Shown here: positions 35,668 through 44,936 of the stretch, one piece after another | Layout of the letters: the number at the start of each line of letters is the position of its first letter | How positions within the stretch are numbered: the stretch's first letter is position 1 | NCBI RefSeq assembly: GCF_026341275.1 | Contig: NZ_JAIFZO010000002.1 | Span: 136,361-200,360, forward strand | Reading direction: 5' to 3' | DNA from: Streptomyces ortus | Lineage (GTDB): Bacteria > Actinomycetota > Actinomycetes > Streptomycetales > Streptomycetaceae | Length of the DNA stretch: 64,000 bases | Position numbers and translations under genes: made by a program | The notes under the pieces: model-generated | The model's database searches: none | What the model saw: the letters and a program-made list of their open reading frames with translations, nothing else | Told to the model about the DNA's origin: nothing

Positions 35668-36429
35668 TCAGGAGGCCCGGCGCTCCGGGTCGTGGTGGAT
35701 CTCCACCCCGCCGGAATCGCCGAAGGTCAGCCGGCAGGTGTCGGCGCGGTAGGTGGCGACGGAGACCGCCGCCGTGCGCCCCTCGGCGAAGTAGCGGGTC
35801 GTGACGACCAGGACGGGCGCACCGGGGAGCCGGTCCAGTTCCTTGGCGTCGTCCGCGCGCGCCGAGCCCAGCTCCACGGCGCGGTCCTCGCCCTCCAGGT
35901 CCAGCCGCGCGAGCTCCCGCAGCACCGCACGCGCGCGTGCGGTGCCCGACGGGGCGTCGATGCCGGACAGGTCGGGCACCGACGAGGCGGGGATGTAGAC
36001 AAGCTCGGCGGCGACGGGCTGGCCGTGCGTCACCCGGGAGCGGCGCACGACGTGCACCTGGTCCTCGGGGTCGCTCTCCAGGACCCGGGCCACCGTCGAG
36101 GGCGGGGCAGCCGTCACGCAGTCGGCGGGCTGCCAGGCGTCACCGGCGGCGCCCGGCCAGGTGTGCCGCTCGGACGCGACGGCCACGCCCATGCGCGGCG
36201 GCGCCACGGTGGTGCCGACGCCCCGGCGACGCTGCAGTCGCCCTTCCAGTTCCAGCTGCTCGAGAGCCTGGCGCAGGGTGGCCCGCGCGACGCCGAACCG
36301 GGCCGCGAGGTCGCGCTCGTTGGGGAGGATCTCACCCACCGAGAACTCGGAGTCCAGTGCTTCGCTGAGCACGGTCTTCAGATGCCAGTACTTGGGCTCC
36401 GGCACCGTATCCAACTGCGTGGTCCCCAC
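35668..36429 (-). CDS. GntR-family (HutC/DasR-type) regulator
   Basis: A 253-residue repressor-like protein. The winged helix is FSVGEILPNERDLAARFGVARATLRQALEQLELEGRLQRRRGVGTTVAPP (residues 30-80), followed by a UTRA effector domain (VVRRSRVTHGQPVAAELVYIPAS; VLVVTTRYFAEGRTAAVSVATYRAD). The GTG at 36429 has GGAGG 5 bp upstream and is preferred to codons at 36507 and 36540. Relatives bind phosphosugars. It stands alone, so its targets are unclear; the AT-rich 36470-36500 stretch upstream is the likely promoter. Confidence 0.9.
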   Translation of the reverse strand: MGTTQLDTVPEPKYWHLKTVLSEALDSEFSVGEILPNERDLAARFGVARATLRQALEQLELEGRLQRRRGVGTTVAPPRMGVAVASERHTWPGAAGDAWQPADCVTAAPPSTVARVLESDPEDQVHVVRRSRVTHGQPVAAELVYIPASSVPDLSGIDAPSGTARARAVLRELARLDLEGEDRAVELGSARADDAKELDRLPGAPVLVVTTRYFAEGRTAAVSVATYRADTCRLTFGDSGGVEIHHDPERRAS

Positions 36430-36628
36430 CGTGTCCTCCGCAATCGCCGTGTCCCGGCGGCTTTTAGCGCCCTTGTTTATTAAAGGTTCCTGCACTATCC
36501 CAGCGACCATATGGCGGCCCCCACCCTTGGTCAAGACCAATCCTCGATCCGTTACACCTCGTGCAGATGTGTTGCCGCAGAGCGTTCATACGACGTTCGC
36601 GATACGCCCCGTACGTGACACAACGGCA

Positions 36629-36655
36629 AAGCCCCCGTCGTCCGGACGGGGGCTT
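36629..36655 (-). terminator. Terminator downstream of sigJ-like gene
   Basis: A perfect 11-bp stem (36629-36639 with 36645-36655; AAGCCCCCGTC) and a 5-base loop lie 39 bp after the sigma-factor stop, with TTGCCGTTG following on the minus strand. The remainder of 36430-36693 holds only the GntR promoter region. Confidence 0.85.
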
Positions 36656-36693
36656 CGGCACAGGACCGGCGGGAGCCCGCCGGTCGACGGGCG

Positions 36694-37578
36694 TCAGTCG
36701 ACGGCGAGGGACAGCAGCTTCTCCGGGTTGCGGACGATGTAGACGCACTGGATGCGGCCGTCGGCGATGTCCAGCTGGAAGACACTGTCGGGCTTGCCGC
36801 CCGCCAGCACCAGGAACGCCGGTCCGCCGTTGACCTCCAGGAAGCGGAACGTCGCGCCGGACACGCCCTTGCGCACGGCGCCGCCGAGGAAGCGGCCCAC
36901 CTTGTCGGCCGACTCGATGACCCGCACCGGCGCCTGGGCCAGCCCGCCGCTGTCGCCGATCAGACGCACGTCCGGGGCCAGCAGGGACATCAGCCCGTCG
37001 AGGTCCCCCTCCGTCGCCGCCGCGAGGAACCGCTCGGTGAGGTCGCGGCGCTCGACGGGGTCGACCTCGTAGCGGGGCCGCCGCTCCTCGACGTGCCGCC
37101 GGGCCCGGCCGGCGAGCTGTCGCACCGCGGGCTCACTGCGGTCGAGCGTGACGGCGATCTCGGCGTACGGGTAGCCGAACGCCTCCCGGAGCACGAACAC
37201 GGCCCGTTCCAGCGGCGAGAGGGACTCCAGGACGACGAGGACGGCCAGCGAGACCGAGTCCGCGAGGACGGCCCGCTCGGCCGTGTCGGCGACGGTGTCC
37301 CCGAAGTCGGTGACGTACGGCTCGGGCAGCCAGGGCCCCACGTAGGCCTCCTTACGGGCCTGGGCCTGCCGCAGCCGGTCGAGGGCGAGCCGGGTGGCGA
37401 TACGCACGAGATAGGCGCGCGGTTCGCGGACGTCGGAGCGGTCGGCCCCGGACCAGCGCAACCACGCCTCCTGGACGACGTCCTCCGCGTCGGCCACCCG
37501 GCCGAGCATGCGGTAGGCGACGCCCATCAGAACGGAACGGTGCTCTTCGAAGACCTCGGTCACGGTGTCGGTAGCCAC
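36694..37578 (-). CDS. sigJ: ECF sigma factor, SigJ/ECF41-like with SnoaL-type C-terminal domain
   Basis: A 294-residue sigma factor. Region 2 is RSVLMGVAYRMLGRVADAEDVVQEAWLRW and region 4 is LSPLERAVFVLREAFGYPYAEIAVTLDRSEPAVRQL. After residue 165 a SnoaL-like domain of 120 residues contains the GDSGG and NPEKL stretches that correspond to the DGGGR and NPDKL motifs by which ECF41-type C-domains regulate activity. No anti-sigma gene is adjacent, as usual for this group. The divergent neighbour is an alpha/beta hydrolase. Confidence 0.9.
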   Translation of the reverse strand: MATDTVTEVFEEHRSVLMGVAYRMLGRVADAEDVVQEAWLRWSGADRSDVREPRAYLVRIATRLALDRLRQAQARKEAYVGPWLPEPYVTDFGDTVADTAERAVLADSVSLAVLVVLESLSPLERAVFVLREAFGYPYAEIAVTLDRSEPAVRQLAGRARRHVEERRPRYEVDPVERRDLTERFLAAATEGDLDGLMSLLAPDVRLIGDSGGLAQAPVRVIESADKVGRFLGGAVRKGVSGATFRFLEVNGGPAFLVLAGGKPDSVFQLDIADGRIQCVYIVRNPEKLLSLAVD

Positions 37579-37784
37579 AGGACCATCCCAACCCGACGTG
37601 TCCGGCCGTGTCCAGACGACAAGGGGAACGGGGCTACCCGCCAGTAGTAATTGCTGACAAGCTGTCCAGCAGTCAGCCGTACGAGCCGGCCGATGCCGAG
37701 CGGGCGCCGATGCCCATGTCGATGCGGCGCCGATGCCGAGCCGGCCGGTACCCGGTCAGCGAGCCACAGCCGAGGAGCAAACCC

Positions 37785-38645
37785 ATGGCCGCCACGGTCT
37801 CCTTCACCGTCCCCTCTCCGCACGGCCCGCGCTCCGTGACCCTCGCCTACCGGCGCGTGGGCACCGGCGAACCGCTTCTGCTGCTGCACGGGATAGGCCA
37901 TCACCGGCAGGCGTGGGACCCGGTCGTCGACCTCCTGGCGGCCGAACGGGACGTGATCGCGGTGGATCTGCCCGGCTTCGGTGAGTCCCCCGCGTTGCCC
38001 GAGGGGCTGAGCCACGGTCTGGCGACGACGAACGCGGCGCTCGCCGCGCTGTGCGAGACGCTGGAGCTCGACCGGCCGCATGTGGCGGGCAACTCCCTGG
38101 GCGGCCTGCTGGCCCTGGAGCTGGGCCGCGAGAAGCTCGTACGGTCCGTCACGGCGCTGGCGCCCGCCGGGTTCTGGTCGCCCGGCGAGCGGCGGTACGC
38201 GTTCGGTCTGCTGCAGGCGATGCGGCGGGCCGCGCGGAGCATGCCACTCCCGCTGGTCGAGCGGCTGTCCCGGTCGGCGGCCGGGCGCGCGGTGCTGACC
38301 GGCAGCATCTACGCACGTCCCGCCCGGCGTTCACCGGAGGCAGTGGTCGCCGAGACCCTGGCGCTGGCCAACGCCCGGGGATTCACCGAGACCCTGAGGG
38401 CGGGCACGTCGGTCCGCTTCACGGACGACGTCCCCGGCCTGCCCGTGACCGTCGCCTGGGGCACCCGGGACCGGATCCTGGTCCGCCGCCAGGGGGTCCG
38501 CGCCAAGCGGATCATTCCCCGCGCCCGGCTGGTGAGGCTGCCCGGCTGCGGACATGTCCCGATGAACGACGATCCCGCGCTGGTCGCACGCGTCCTCCTG
38601 GACGGCAGCCGCCCGACGCCCTCCCCGGCGGCGCAGCGCACCTGA
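37785..38645 (+). CDS. Alpha/beta hydrolase
   Basis: A 286-residue cytosolic hydrolase. LLLLHGIGHHRQAWDPVV forms the oxyanion region, the nucleophile elbow is GNSLGG, the acid is in WGTRDRILV, and the His is in LPGCGHVPMNDDP. The ATG at 37785 has GAGGAG 8 bp upstream. The family includes ring-cleavage hydrolases and haloalkane-dehalogenase-like enzymes; the substrate is unknown. It is divergent from the sigma factor across a 206-bp gap that holds a repeated GATGC(G/C)GAGC sequence and no gene. Confidence 0.9.
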   Translation: MAATVSFTVPSPHGPRSVTLAYRRVGTGEPLLLLHGIGHHRQAWDPVVDLLAAERDVIAVDLPGFGESPALPEGLSHGLATTNAALAALCETLELDRPHVAGNSLGGLLALELGREKLVRSVTALAPAGFWSPGERRYAFGLLQAMRRAARSMPLPLVERLSRSAAGRAVLTGSIYARPARRSPEAVVAETLALANARGFTETLRAGTSVRFTDDVPGLPVTVAWGTRDRILVRRQGVRAKRIIPRARLVRLPGCGHVPMNDDPALVARVLLDGSRPTPSPAAQRT

Positions 38646-38653
38646 GCTGAGCA

Positions 38654-38800
38654 GTCTTTCGCCTTTGGGGGGCGCGGGGAACGCGCAATCTTTTGTCTTT
38701 TGGGGGCGCGGGGAACGGCGCAGTCCTTTGGCCTTGAGGGGCGCGGGGAACGGCGCAATCCTCTGCCTCCAGGGAACGCGGGGAGCGGCACCGCCACCCC
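38654..38800. repeat. Four tandem copies of the GGGGCGCGGGGAAC intergenic element
   Basis: Four units with a period of about 36-38 bp, each containing GGGGCGCGGGGAACGGCGCA(A/G)TC or a close variant and joined by T-rich linkers, follow the hydrolase stop. The last unit is degenerate. The same core appears inverted at 37-160. Dispersed copies are common after genes in Streptomyces. The remaining bases of the 255-bp gap up to PhoD hold no gene. Confidence 0.85.
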
Positions 38801-38900
38801 CCGCAACGCGCGTTGTTCACTTGCGGTTTGCGCGTGCGCTGCGGCACACCAGTAGGTGTAGCCGTGCACACCGGCCGAACCCGCCCCCAGGAGGCGCCCC

Positions 38901-40490
38901 ATGTCACTCAGCCCGCCGAGCCCGCTCCCCGGCCGCCGCGGCGTCCTGCGCGGCTCGCTCGCCGCGTCGGCGGCACTCGCCCTGCCCTCCGCCCTCGGCG
39001 CCGTCGGCGCGGCCCCGGCGTTCGCGCTGTCGGGCCGGCCGCAGGCGCGATGGGGCGTACAGGCCGGAGACGTGACCACGGACTCCGGCCTGGTGTGGGT
39101 CCGCTCCGACCGTCCCGCCCGCATGATCGTGGAGACCTCCGCGACCGAGTCGTTCCACCGGCCGCGAACCTGGCACGGCCCCCTCCTGGGCGCCGACACG
39201 GACTTCACGGGCAGGGTCCCCCTGCGCGGTCTGCCGTCCGGGGAGCAGATCCACTACCGGGTGACCCTGGCCGACCCGGACGACTACCGCCGCACCGGCG
39301 AACCCGTGAGAGGCACCTTCAGAACGGCGCCCTCGAAGCGCCGCCAGGACGTCCGGTTCCTGTGGTCCGGCGACATCGTGGGCCAGGGCTGGGGCATCAA
39401 TCCGGACATCGGCGGCCTCTACGCGTACGAGGAGATGCGCCGCCGGAACCCCGACTTCTTCCTGTGCAGCGGCGACACGATCTACGCGGACGGCCCGCTG
39501 TCGGCGTCCGTGACGCTCCCGGACGGCCGGGTCTGGCGGAACGTCACCACCGAGGAGAAGTCCAAGGTCGCCGAGACCCTCGCCGAGTACCGCGGCAACT
39601 TCCGCTACTCGCTGCTCGACGAGAACGTACGCCGCTTCAACGCCCAGGTCCCCACGATCACCCAGTGGGACGACCACGAGGTCGTCAACAACTGGTACCC
39701 GGGTGAGATCCTCACCGACGCCCGCTACACGGTGAAGGACGTCGACACGCTCGCCGCCCGCGCGCGCAAGGCGTTCAGCGAGTACTTCCCGATCTCCACG
39801 CTGCCCGCCACGGGCGTGGACGGCCGCGTGCACCGGGTCGTACGCCACGGTCCTCTGCTGGACGTCTTCGTGCTCGACATGCGTACGTTCCGCGACGCCA
39901 ACTCCCCCGGGCGGCAGCCCGACGACACCGTCGGCATCCTGGGCGCGGAGCAGCTGGTCTGGCTGAAGCGGGAACTCGCGCGTTCTCGGGCGGTGTGGAA
40001 GGTGATCGCCTCCGACATGCCGCTCGGCCTGGTCGTACCGGACGGCTCGACGGACATCGAGGCCGTCGCGCAGGGCGACCCGGGCGCGCCGCTGGGCCGC
40101 GAGCTGCAGATCGCGGAGCTGCTGCGGTTCGTCAAGCACCACCGGATCACGGGCACGGTGTGGCTGACGGCGGACGTGCACTACACCTCGGCGCAGCACT
40201 ACGACCCGTCGCGGGCGGCCTTCAAGGACTTCGCGCCGTTCTGGGAGTTCGTCTCGGGTCCGCTCGCCGCGGGCGGTTTCCAGGCGAACGCGCTGGACGG
40301 CACGTTCGGTCCGGACCGGGTCTTCGTCCAGGCCCCCGACAGGGCGAACGTGTCGCCCATGGAGTCGCCGCAGTACTTCGGCGAGGTCGACATCGACGGG
40401 CAGAGCGGCGAGCTGACGGTCCGCCTGCGGGCCACCGGCGGGGCCGTGCTGTTCACCAAGGTGCTGCAACCGGGGCGCGTGGGGCAGTAG
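38901..40490 (+). CDS. phoD: Tat-exported PhoD-type alkaline phosphatase/phosphodiesterase
   Basis: A 529-residue secreted metallophosphatase. The twin-arginine signal is PGRRGVLRGSLAASAALALP (residues 9-28), followed by the PhoD N-terminal domain (FALSGRPQARWGVQAGDVTTDSGLVWVRSDRPARM). Metal ligands are in FLWSGDI, CSGDTIYADGP, TQWDDHEVVNNW, TADVHYTSAQHYDP and EFVSGPLAAGGF. PhoD uses Fe3+/Ca2+ and releases phosphate from phosphomonoesters and teichoic-acid-like diesters outside the cell. No PHO box could be identified with confidence upstream. Confidence 0.94.
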   Translation: MSLSPPSPLPGRRGVLRGSLAASAALALPSALGAVGAAPAFALSGRPQARWGVQAGDVTTDSGLVWVRSDRPARMIVETSATESFHRPRTWHGPLLGADTDFTGRVPLRGLPSGEQIHYRVTLADPDDYRRTGEPVRGTFRTAPSKRRQDVRFLWSGDIVGQGWGINPDIGGLYAYEEMRRRNPDFFLCSGDTIYADGPLSASVTLPDGRVWRNVTTEEKSKVAETLAEYRGNFRYSLLDENVRRFNAQVPTITQWDDHEVVNNWYPGEILTDARYTVKDVDTLAARARKAFSEYFPISTLPATGVDGRVHRVVRHGPLLDVFVLDMRTFRDANSPGRQPDDTVGILGAEQLVWLKRELARSRAVWKVIASDMPLGLVVPDGSTDIEAVAQGDPGAPLGRELQIAELLRFVKHHRITGTVWLTADVHYTSAQHYDPSRAAFKDFAPFWEFVSGPLAAGGFQANALDGTFGPDRVFVQAPDRANVSPMESPQYFGEVDIDGQSGELTVRLRATGGAVLFTKVLQPGRVGQ

Positions 40491-40552
40491 TTCGCGGGGC
40501 AGAAGTTTCACCGGGTCATGTGCGGGGCTCCGGCTCCCGTAATCTGCTGCCT

Positions 40553-40591
40553 CGTGCCGCGTACCGGCGTCATCCCCCGGTACGCGGCACG
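40553..40591 (+). terminator. Hairpin terminator after phoD
   Basis: CGTGCCGCGTACCGG (40553-40567) pairs perfectly with 40577-40591 around a 9-base loop, 63 bp after the phoD stop. No T-run follows, as is usual for Streptomyces hairpin terminators. Confidence 0.75.
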
Positions 40592-40642
40592 TCGGGTTGC
40601 CCAAGACTCCGGAAATTCCCGCGTTCTCGCAGCTCAGAGCGA

Positions 40643-40665
40643 TTGTCAGTGGTCGCCTCTACGGT
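40643..40665 (+). promoter_or_regulatory. PafBC/RecA-independent DNA-damage promoter (TTGTCAGTG-N8-TACGGT)
   Basis: TTGTCAGTG at 40643-40651, exactly eight bases, then TACGGT at 40660-40665 fit the mycobacterial RecA-NDp/PafBC consensus TTGTCRGTG-N8-TANNNT at every specified position. Seven bases downstream of the -10 is the A of the ATG at 40672, so the mRNA should be leaderless. It drives the SWIM-protein operon. Confidence 0.8.
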
Positions 40666-40671
40666 TTTTCC

Positions 40672-42075
40672 ATGACGCGATCTCTGCAGGCCGTGGCCTA
40701 CACCCGATCCTCCACGCTGGAATCCGCACCGGGCGGCCGGCGTCTGGGACTTGAGACCTCGCGGGGCGCGACACCCCGTGGTGTCGAGGACCATCCCCGT
40801 TTCTTCGCGGGGTTCCTGACGTCACCTCAGGTGGCGTCGGCGGGGCTGCTCGCGGTCGCCGACGTGGCGGGGGCGCGCTACTACCAGCAGCAGCTGCGGT
40901 CGTCCCTCGACCCGGTGGTCACGGGCAACGGCGACCGGCTGCGTTTCGAGTCCTTCTCCGGCTGCGGCGGGGTGTACGCACGTCTGGACGTGCTCTCGGC
41001 GGGTCTCGACGGCGGCGAGGTGGGCCACGGCACGACGAACGTCGACGTCAACAACCCGCTGCGCGACGCACTGTCGAGGATCGGCTCGGACGACCCGCTG
41101 CACCTGCGCGTCGGTCCGGACGAGATGGCCGTGACCACCCTGGACGGGCCGGTCGTGGAGAAGAAGGTGCCCCTGCCGGACCGCTGGCTGCGCGGCTTCG
41201 CCGAGGCGCAGGTGACGGCGGCCGGTTTCGATCTGCGCGCCGAGCTGCCCGCGGCCGAGGCCGTGCGGTTCCTGCGCTCACTGCCCCGCTCCGGGGCGCG
41301 CGGCTCCTCCCGGGGTGTGCAGTGGGTGGTGCCCGCGGGGCGCGTTCTGCGGCCGACGACCCGCCCGGTGCCCGGAGCGGTCTGCCTCCCCGGCCCGGAG
41401 CGGCTGATCGCCCTCCAGAGGGTGCTCCGGCACGCGTCGGCGCTGCGGGTGTACGGTCCCGCGCTCGCCGGGACCGCCGCGGCGGCCAGTGCCTGGGAGG
41501 TCGTGCTGCCCGGCATGCGGCTCACACTCACGCTGTCCCCTGAGGCCTCCCGCGGCTTCTCCGGTGAGGGTGGCGTGCTCGACGCGCTGGCCACCGACGA
41601 GGCGGCGGAGGACGCGGAACTGATCTCGGTGCTGCTGGCCTGGGAGCCCAGGATCGATGTCGGCGATCTGTCCGCCTCCTCGGGACTGCCCGCCGAGCGG
41701 GTGCGGGCGGCGCTCGTCCGGCTGGGCACCTCGGGGCGCGTGGGCTACGACACCGCGGAGGCCGCCTACTTCCACCGTGAACTGCCCTACGACGCGGAGC
41801 GGGTGGAGCGGCACAACCCCAGGCTGCGGGCCGCCCGGGACCTCGTGGGCGCGGGCGCGGTGGTCCTGGACGGCGCCCTCGGGACGGTGACCGCGCAGGA
41901 CGGGCACGCGCACCGGGTGCGCGACGACGCGGGAGTGCTGAGCTGCACCTGCCTGTGGTGGGCGAAGTACCGCGGCGGACGCGGGCCGTGCAAGCACGCG
42001 CTGGCGGTCCGGATGGTCCGCCGCGGCGCGGTGTCCGGACAGTCGGAGGTTCTGGTCGACGGGGGTGTGCGATGA
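40672..42075 (+). CDS. SWIM zinc-finger protein
   Basis: A 467-residue protein with a C-terminal SWIM domain. C425, C427, C440 and H442 form CTC-x12-CKH (SCTCLWWAKYRGG...CKHALAV), a zinc site used for DNA or protein binding. The first 400 residues contain an alpha/beta region and a winged-helix-like segment (LSASSGLPAERVRAALVRLGTSGRVGYD). Related SWIM genes in actinobacteria stand beside MoxR ATPase/VWA genes, but none is in this window. The ATG coincides with the predicted transcription start. Its stop overlaps the next start as ATGA. A damage-inducible role is inferred from the promoter. Confidence 0.87.
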   Translation: MTRSLQAVAYTRSSTLESAPGGRRLGLETSRGATPRGVEDHPRFFAGFLTSPQVASAGLLAVADVAGARYYQQQLRSSLDPVVTGNGDRLRFESFSGCGGVYARLDVLSAGLDGGEVGHGTTNVDVNNPLRDALSRIGSDDPLHLRVGPDEMAVTTLDGPVVEKKVPLPDRWLRGFAEAQVTAAGFDLRAELPAAEAVRFLRSLPRSGARGSSRGVQWVVPAGRVLRPTTRPVPGAVCLPGPERLIALQRVLRHASALRVYGPALAGTAAAASAWEVVLPGMRLTLTLSPEASRGFSGEGGVLDALATDEAAEDAELISVLLAWEPRIDVGDLSASSGLPAERVRAALVRLGTSGRVGYDTAEAAYFHRELPYDAERVERHNPRLRAARDLVGAGAVVLDGALGTVTAQDGHAHRVRDDAGVLSCTCLWWAKYRGGRGPCKHALAVRMVRRGAVSGQSEVLVDGGVR

Positions 42076-44828
42076 GCGGTGTGCTGTCGGTGTTGCGTGA
42101 CGCGGTGTCGGTGCGGAGGCCGGGCGGGTCGGTGTCAGGAAGCGGGGCGGTGGCGGTGGACGGGGTGGAGTCGGTGAGCGAGGTGTTGCTGAAGGCCGTG
42201 CGAGCGGGTCGGAGGGGTGAGGTCGCGGGCCTGCTCGACGGGATGACGGATCCCGAGCGGCGGCTCTGTCTGCCGGCCCTCAAGGAACTGCGCAAGGAGT
42301 TGCGGACAGCGCCCTGGAACTCCGCGTCCCGCAAGGCGTACCCCGCCCTGCACGCGGCCGGGGCGGCCTGCCACACCGGAGCCGCCGGGACGGCGGCCTG
42401 GCTCACCGCTGCCGACATGCGCTGGTCCCAGGCGTCACCCGGGACCCTGCTCCATGTGCTGGGCGACCGGGAGCGGGACTGGCTGGGCAACCTCGCGCGG
42501 CGGCTCGCGGACCGCCCGTCGGCCTCCCAGGTGCCCTACGAGCTGATGGCGGGTCTGGTACGGCTGTCGGGTTGCCCGGTGCCGACGACGGAGACCTTCG
42601 TGATCGGCTGGGTCGAGCAGATCGGCAGCCTGTGGCAGCGCGGCGACACCGTCCTCGACCGGCTGCGCCAGGATCCGTACACGGCGGAGCTGGTCGCCGC
42701 CCTCTTCGAGATCCCGGGCATCGGCAGCCACCTGGACTGGCTGTTCGGCGACGGCCCCGAGAGCTGGATCAGCGCTCTGGCGAGGCTCACCGAGGAAGGC
42801 GTCCTGGACCGCGAGGCCATGATCGACGCCTGCGTCGCCCGGCTGCTGCGCGGTGTCGTGGCGTCCGACTGCCGGGTCTTCCTCCGGCTGTTGACCGCGC
42901 TCGCACCGACCGGGGACGAGGAGCGGGAGCGCGTCGCCGACTGGCTGGCGCTCGCCTCCCACCCCGCCTCCACCGTGGCGTCCCACGCCCGGTCCGTGCT
43001 GGGCTCGCTGGCGCTGGCCGACGAGATCACGCATCGCCAGCTCGCCGAGATGTCCGCCGTGGTGCTGTTCCGCCCGGAGAAGAAGCTGGTACGCGCCCAG
43101 CTGGTGCTCCTCGGGAAGGTGCTCCGGCGCGACCCGTCGAGCGCGGTGGAGCTGCTGCCGGCGGTGGCGCACGCCTTCGGGCACGAGGACACGGACGTCC
43201 AGGAGCGGGCGCTGAAACTGGTGGAGCGCCACATCGGCGCGATCGGCACGGCACACCCGCAGGCGCGCGCCGAAGTGGCCGACGGCGCGGCCCAGTTGAG
43301 CGCCGGGCTGCGGGCCCGCGCGAGCGCCGTCCTGGGACTGGACGCGGACGGGCTCGCACCGCTGCCCCATCGGGAGCTGCTGCCGCCCGCACCCGAACCG
43401 TCACGGCTCGCGCCCGCGCCGGACACGGTGTTCGAGCTGGCCGAGGAGGTCGGAGCGCTGATGGTGTCCGCCGACACCGACATGCCGGTGTTCGAGCGCG
43501 CCCTCGACGGCCTGGTACGGCACACCTACCTGCGTCAGGAGGAGCTGGCCGAGGCCCTGAAGCCGACGGTCGACCGCAGGTGGTGGATGGGCACCGCTCG
43601 TGAGCACCACTCGGCGGACGAATACTTCCTGCGCGATCCGTACGGCCTCGAAGTGGTGCTGGCGGCCCTGCTGGGCCGGGTCCGCACCTCCACACTGCTC
43701 AAGGCGAGTCAGCAGGGTCCGGTGTCGGACTCGTGTGTGCACAGCGCGCTCTCCGCCGTCTTCAACGCGCGTCTGTGGGAGGCGGCCCACCGGGTGCGGA
43801 CCGACCCGCTGCCGTTCCTGCTGGCCACGCCCACCTGGTCGTCGGGTTTCCTGGAGCCGGACGAGCTGGTGGCCCGCCTCGCCGAGTACCACCGGCTGGG
43901 CGCCCGGCCCGGGGAGGCGGACTTCACGCAGGCGCTGCTCCGGGTGCGCCGCGACGACCGGGCGGTGAGCGTGGCCGCCGCCGGACGGGCCGCCGCGCTC
44001 GGTACGGCGGAGGGTGAGCGGCTGGCCCGCCGGCTCCTCAGCGAGAGCCCGGCGACCCCCACGAGCACCCGCCGTGTCTCGGCGAAGCGCGTTCTGCTCG
44101 AACTCGGCGCGCTCGACGGGCTGCCGACGGAGCTTCCTCCGGCGTTCCGTCGGCTCGGCGTGCCCGTGGGCGCCTTCGAGGGACGGACGTACTGCCCCCA
44201 CTACTGGAACCCCAACGAGCGCCGGCACTGGCTGGCCGTGATGCCCGGGCGGCGGGAGGTGGTGGCCGCGCGGCTGGTGCGCGAGGTCTCGACGGCCGCG
44301 GTGGAGGACATCCGGGGTGTGGCGGCGGTCCTGCCACTGCTCGCCGAGGCGGAGGGCGAAGCGGGGGACGCCGTGCACCTGTGCGTGGCGTACGGGCTGG
44401 GCGCGCGTCACCCGGAGGACCGGCTCAGCGCGGTGGACGCCCTGCTGGTACTCGCCGCGCGGGGGCAGTTGGACGCGGAGATACTCGGCGGGGATCTGGG
44501 ACAGCTGGTGCGGAAGGGGGCGGTGAAGCCCCTGCGGCTCGCCGACTCCGTACGGACCGCGGCGACGACCGGAGCGTATGCCACGGTCTGGTCGATACTC
44601 GGGGCCGCGCTGCCCGCCCTGCTCGCGGACCTCGCCGCGGACGGCGCCGTTCCGCCTCCGCGCGGAATGGGCGAACTGCTGGCCGTCGCCGCCGAATGCG
44701 CCGAGCGGACCGGCGTGCAGGGCGAGGTGGCGCATCTCGCCCAGGTGGCGGAGCGCGGCGGCTCGTCGCGGCTGGTGGCACAGGCCCGTCGGCTGCGTGT
44801 CACGCTGGAGCAAGGGGTGGCCGCCTGA
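42072..44828 (+). CDS. Large helical-repeat protein (DUF6493-like)
   Basis: A 918-residue, almost wholly alpha-helical protein. Repeating units such as LLRGVVASDCRVFLRLLTALAP, ALKLVERHIGAIG and LLVLAARGQLDAEILGGDLGQLV suggest HEAT-like solenoids. No catalytic motif, signal peptide or membrane segment is seen. It resembles the DUF6493 proteins encoded next to SWIM genes in Streptomyces; that name is from memory. It is translationally coupled to the SWIM gene (ATGA) and so falls under the same DNA-damage-type promoter. A scaffold role for the SWIM protein is plausible. Confidence 0.82.
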   Translation: MSGVLSVLRDAVSVRRPGGSVSGSGAVAVDGVESVSEVLLKAVRAGRRGEVAGLLDGMTDPERRLCLPALKELRKELRTAPWNSASRKAYPALHAAGAACHTGAAGTAAWLTAADMRWSQASPGTLLHVLGDRERDWLGNLARRLADRPSASQVPYELMAGLVRLSGCPVPTTETFVIGWVEQIGSLWQRGDTVLDRLRQDPYTAELVAALFEIPGIGSHLDWLFGDGPESWISALARLTEEGVLDREAMIDACVARLLRGVVASDCRVFLRLLTALAPTGDEERERVADWLALASHPASTVASHARSVLGSLALADEITHRQLAEMSAVVLFRPEKKLVRAQLVLLGKVLRRDPSSAVELLPAVAHAFGHEDTDVQERALKLVERHIGAIGTAHPQARAEVADGAAQLSAGLRARASAVLGLDADGLAPLPHRELLPPAPEPSRLAPAPDTVFELAEEVGALMVSADTDMPVFERALDGLVRHTYLRQEELAEALKPTVDRRWWMGTAREHHSADEYFLRDPYGLEVVLAALLGRVRTSTLLKASQQGPVSDSCVHSALSAVFNARLWEAAHRVRTDPLPFLLATPTWSSGFLEPDELVARLAEYHRLGARPGEADFTQALLRVRRDDRAVSVAAAGRAAALGTAEGERLARRLLSESPATPTSTRRVSAKRVLLELGALDGLPTELPPAFRRLGVPVGAFEGRTYCPHYWNPNERRHWLAVMPGRREVVAARLVREVSTAAVEDIRGVAAVLPLLAEAEGEAGDAVHLCVAYGLGARHPEDRLSAVDALLVLAARGQLDAEILGGDLGQLVRKGAVKPLRLADSVRTAATTGAYATVWSILGAALPALLADLAADGAVPPPRGMGELLAVAAECAERTGVQGEVAHLAQVAERGGSSRLVAQARRLRVTLEQGVAA

Positions 44829-44936
44829 CCCGGACGGTAAATCGTAAAAAGTGCAACAAAAAAGACAGATGCATACTTAACCGATCAGTCACAAAGCGTT
44901 CGCGATCACGCAACACCCGTACTCCACAGTGACGGT

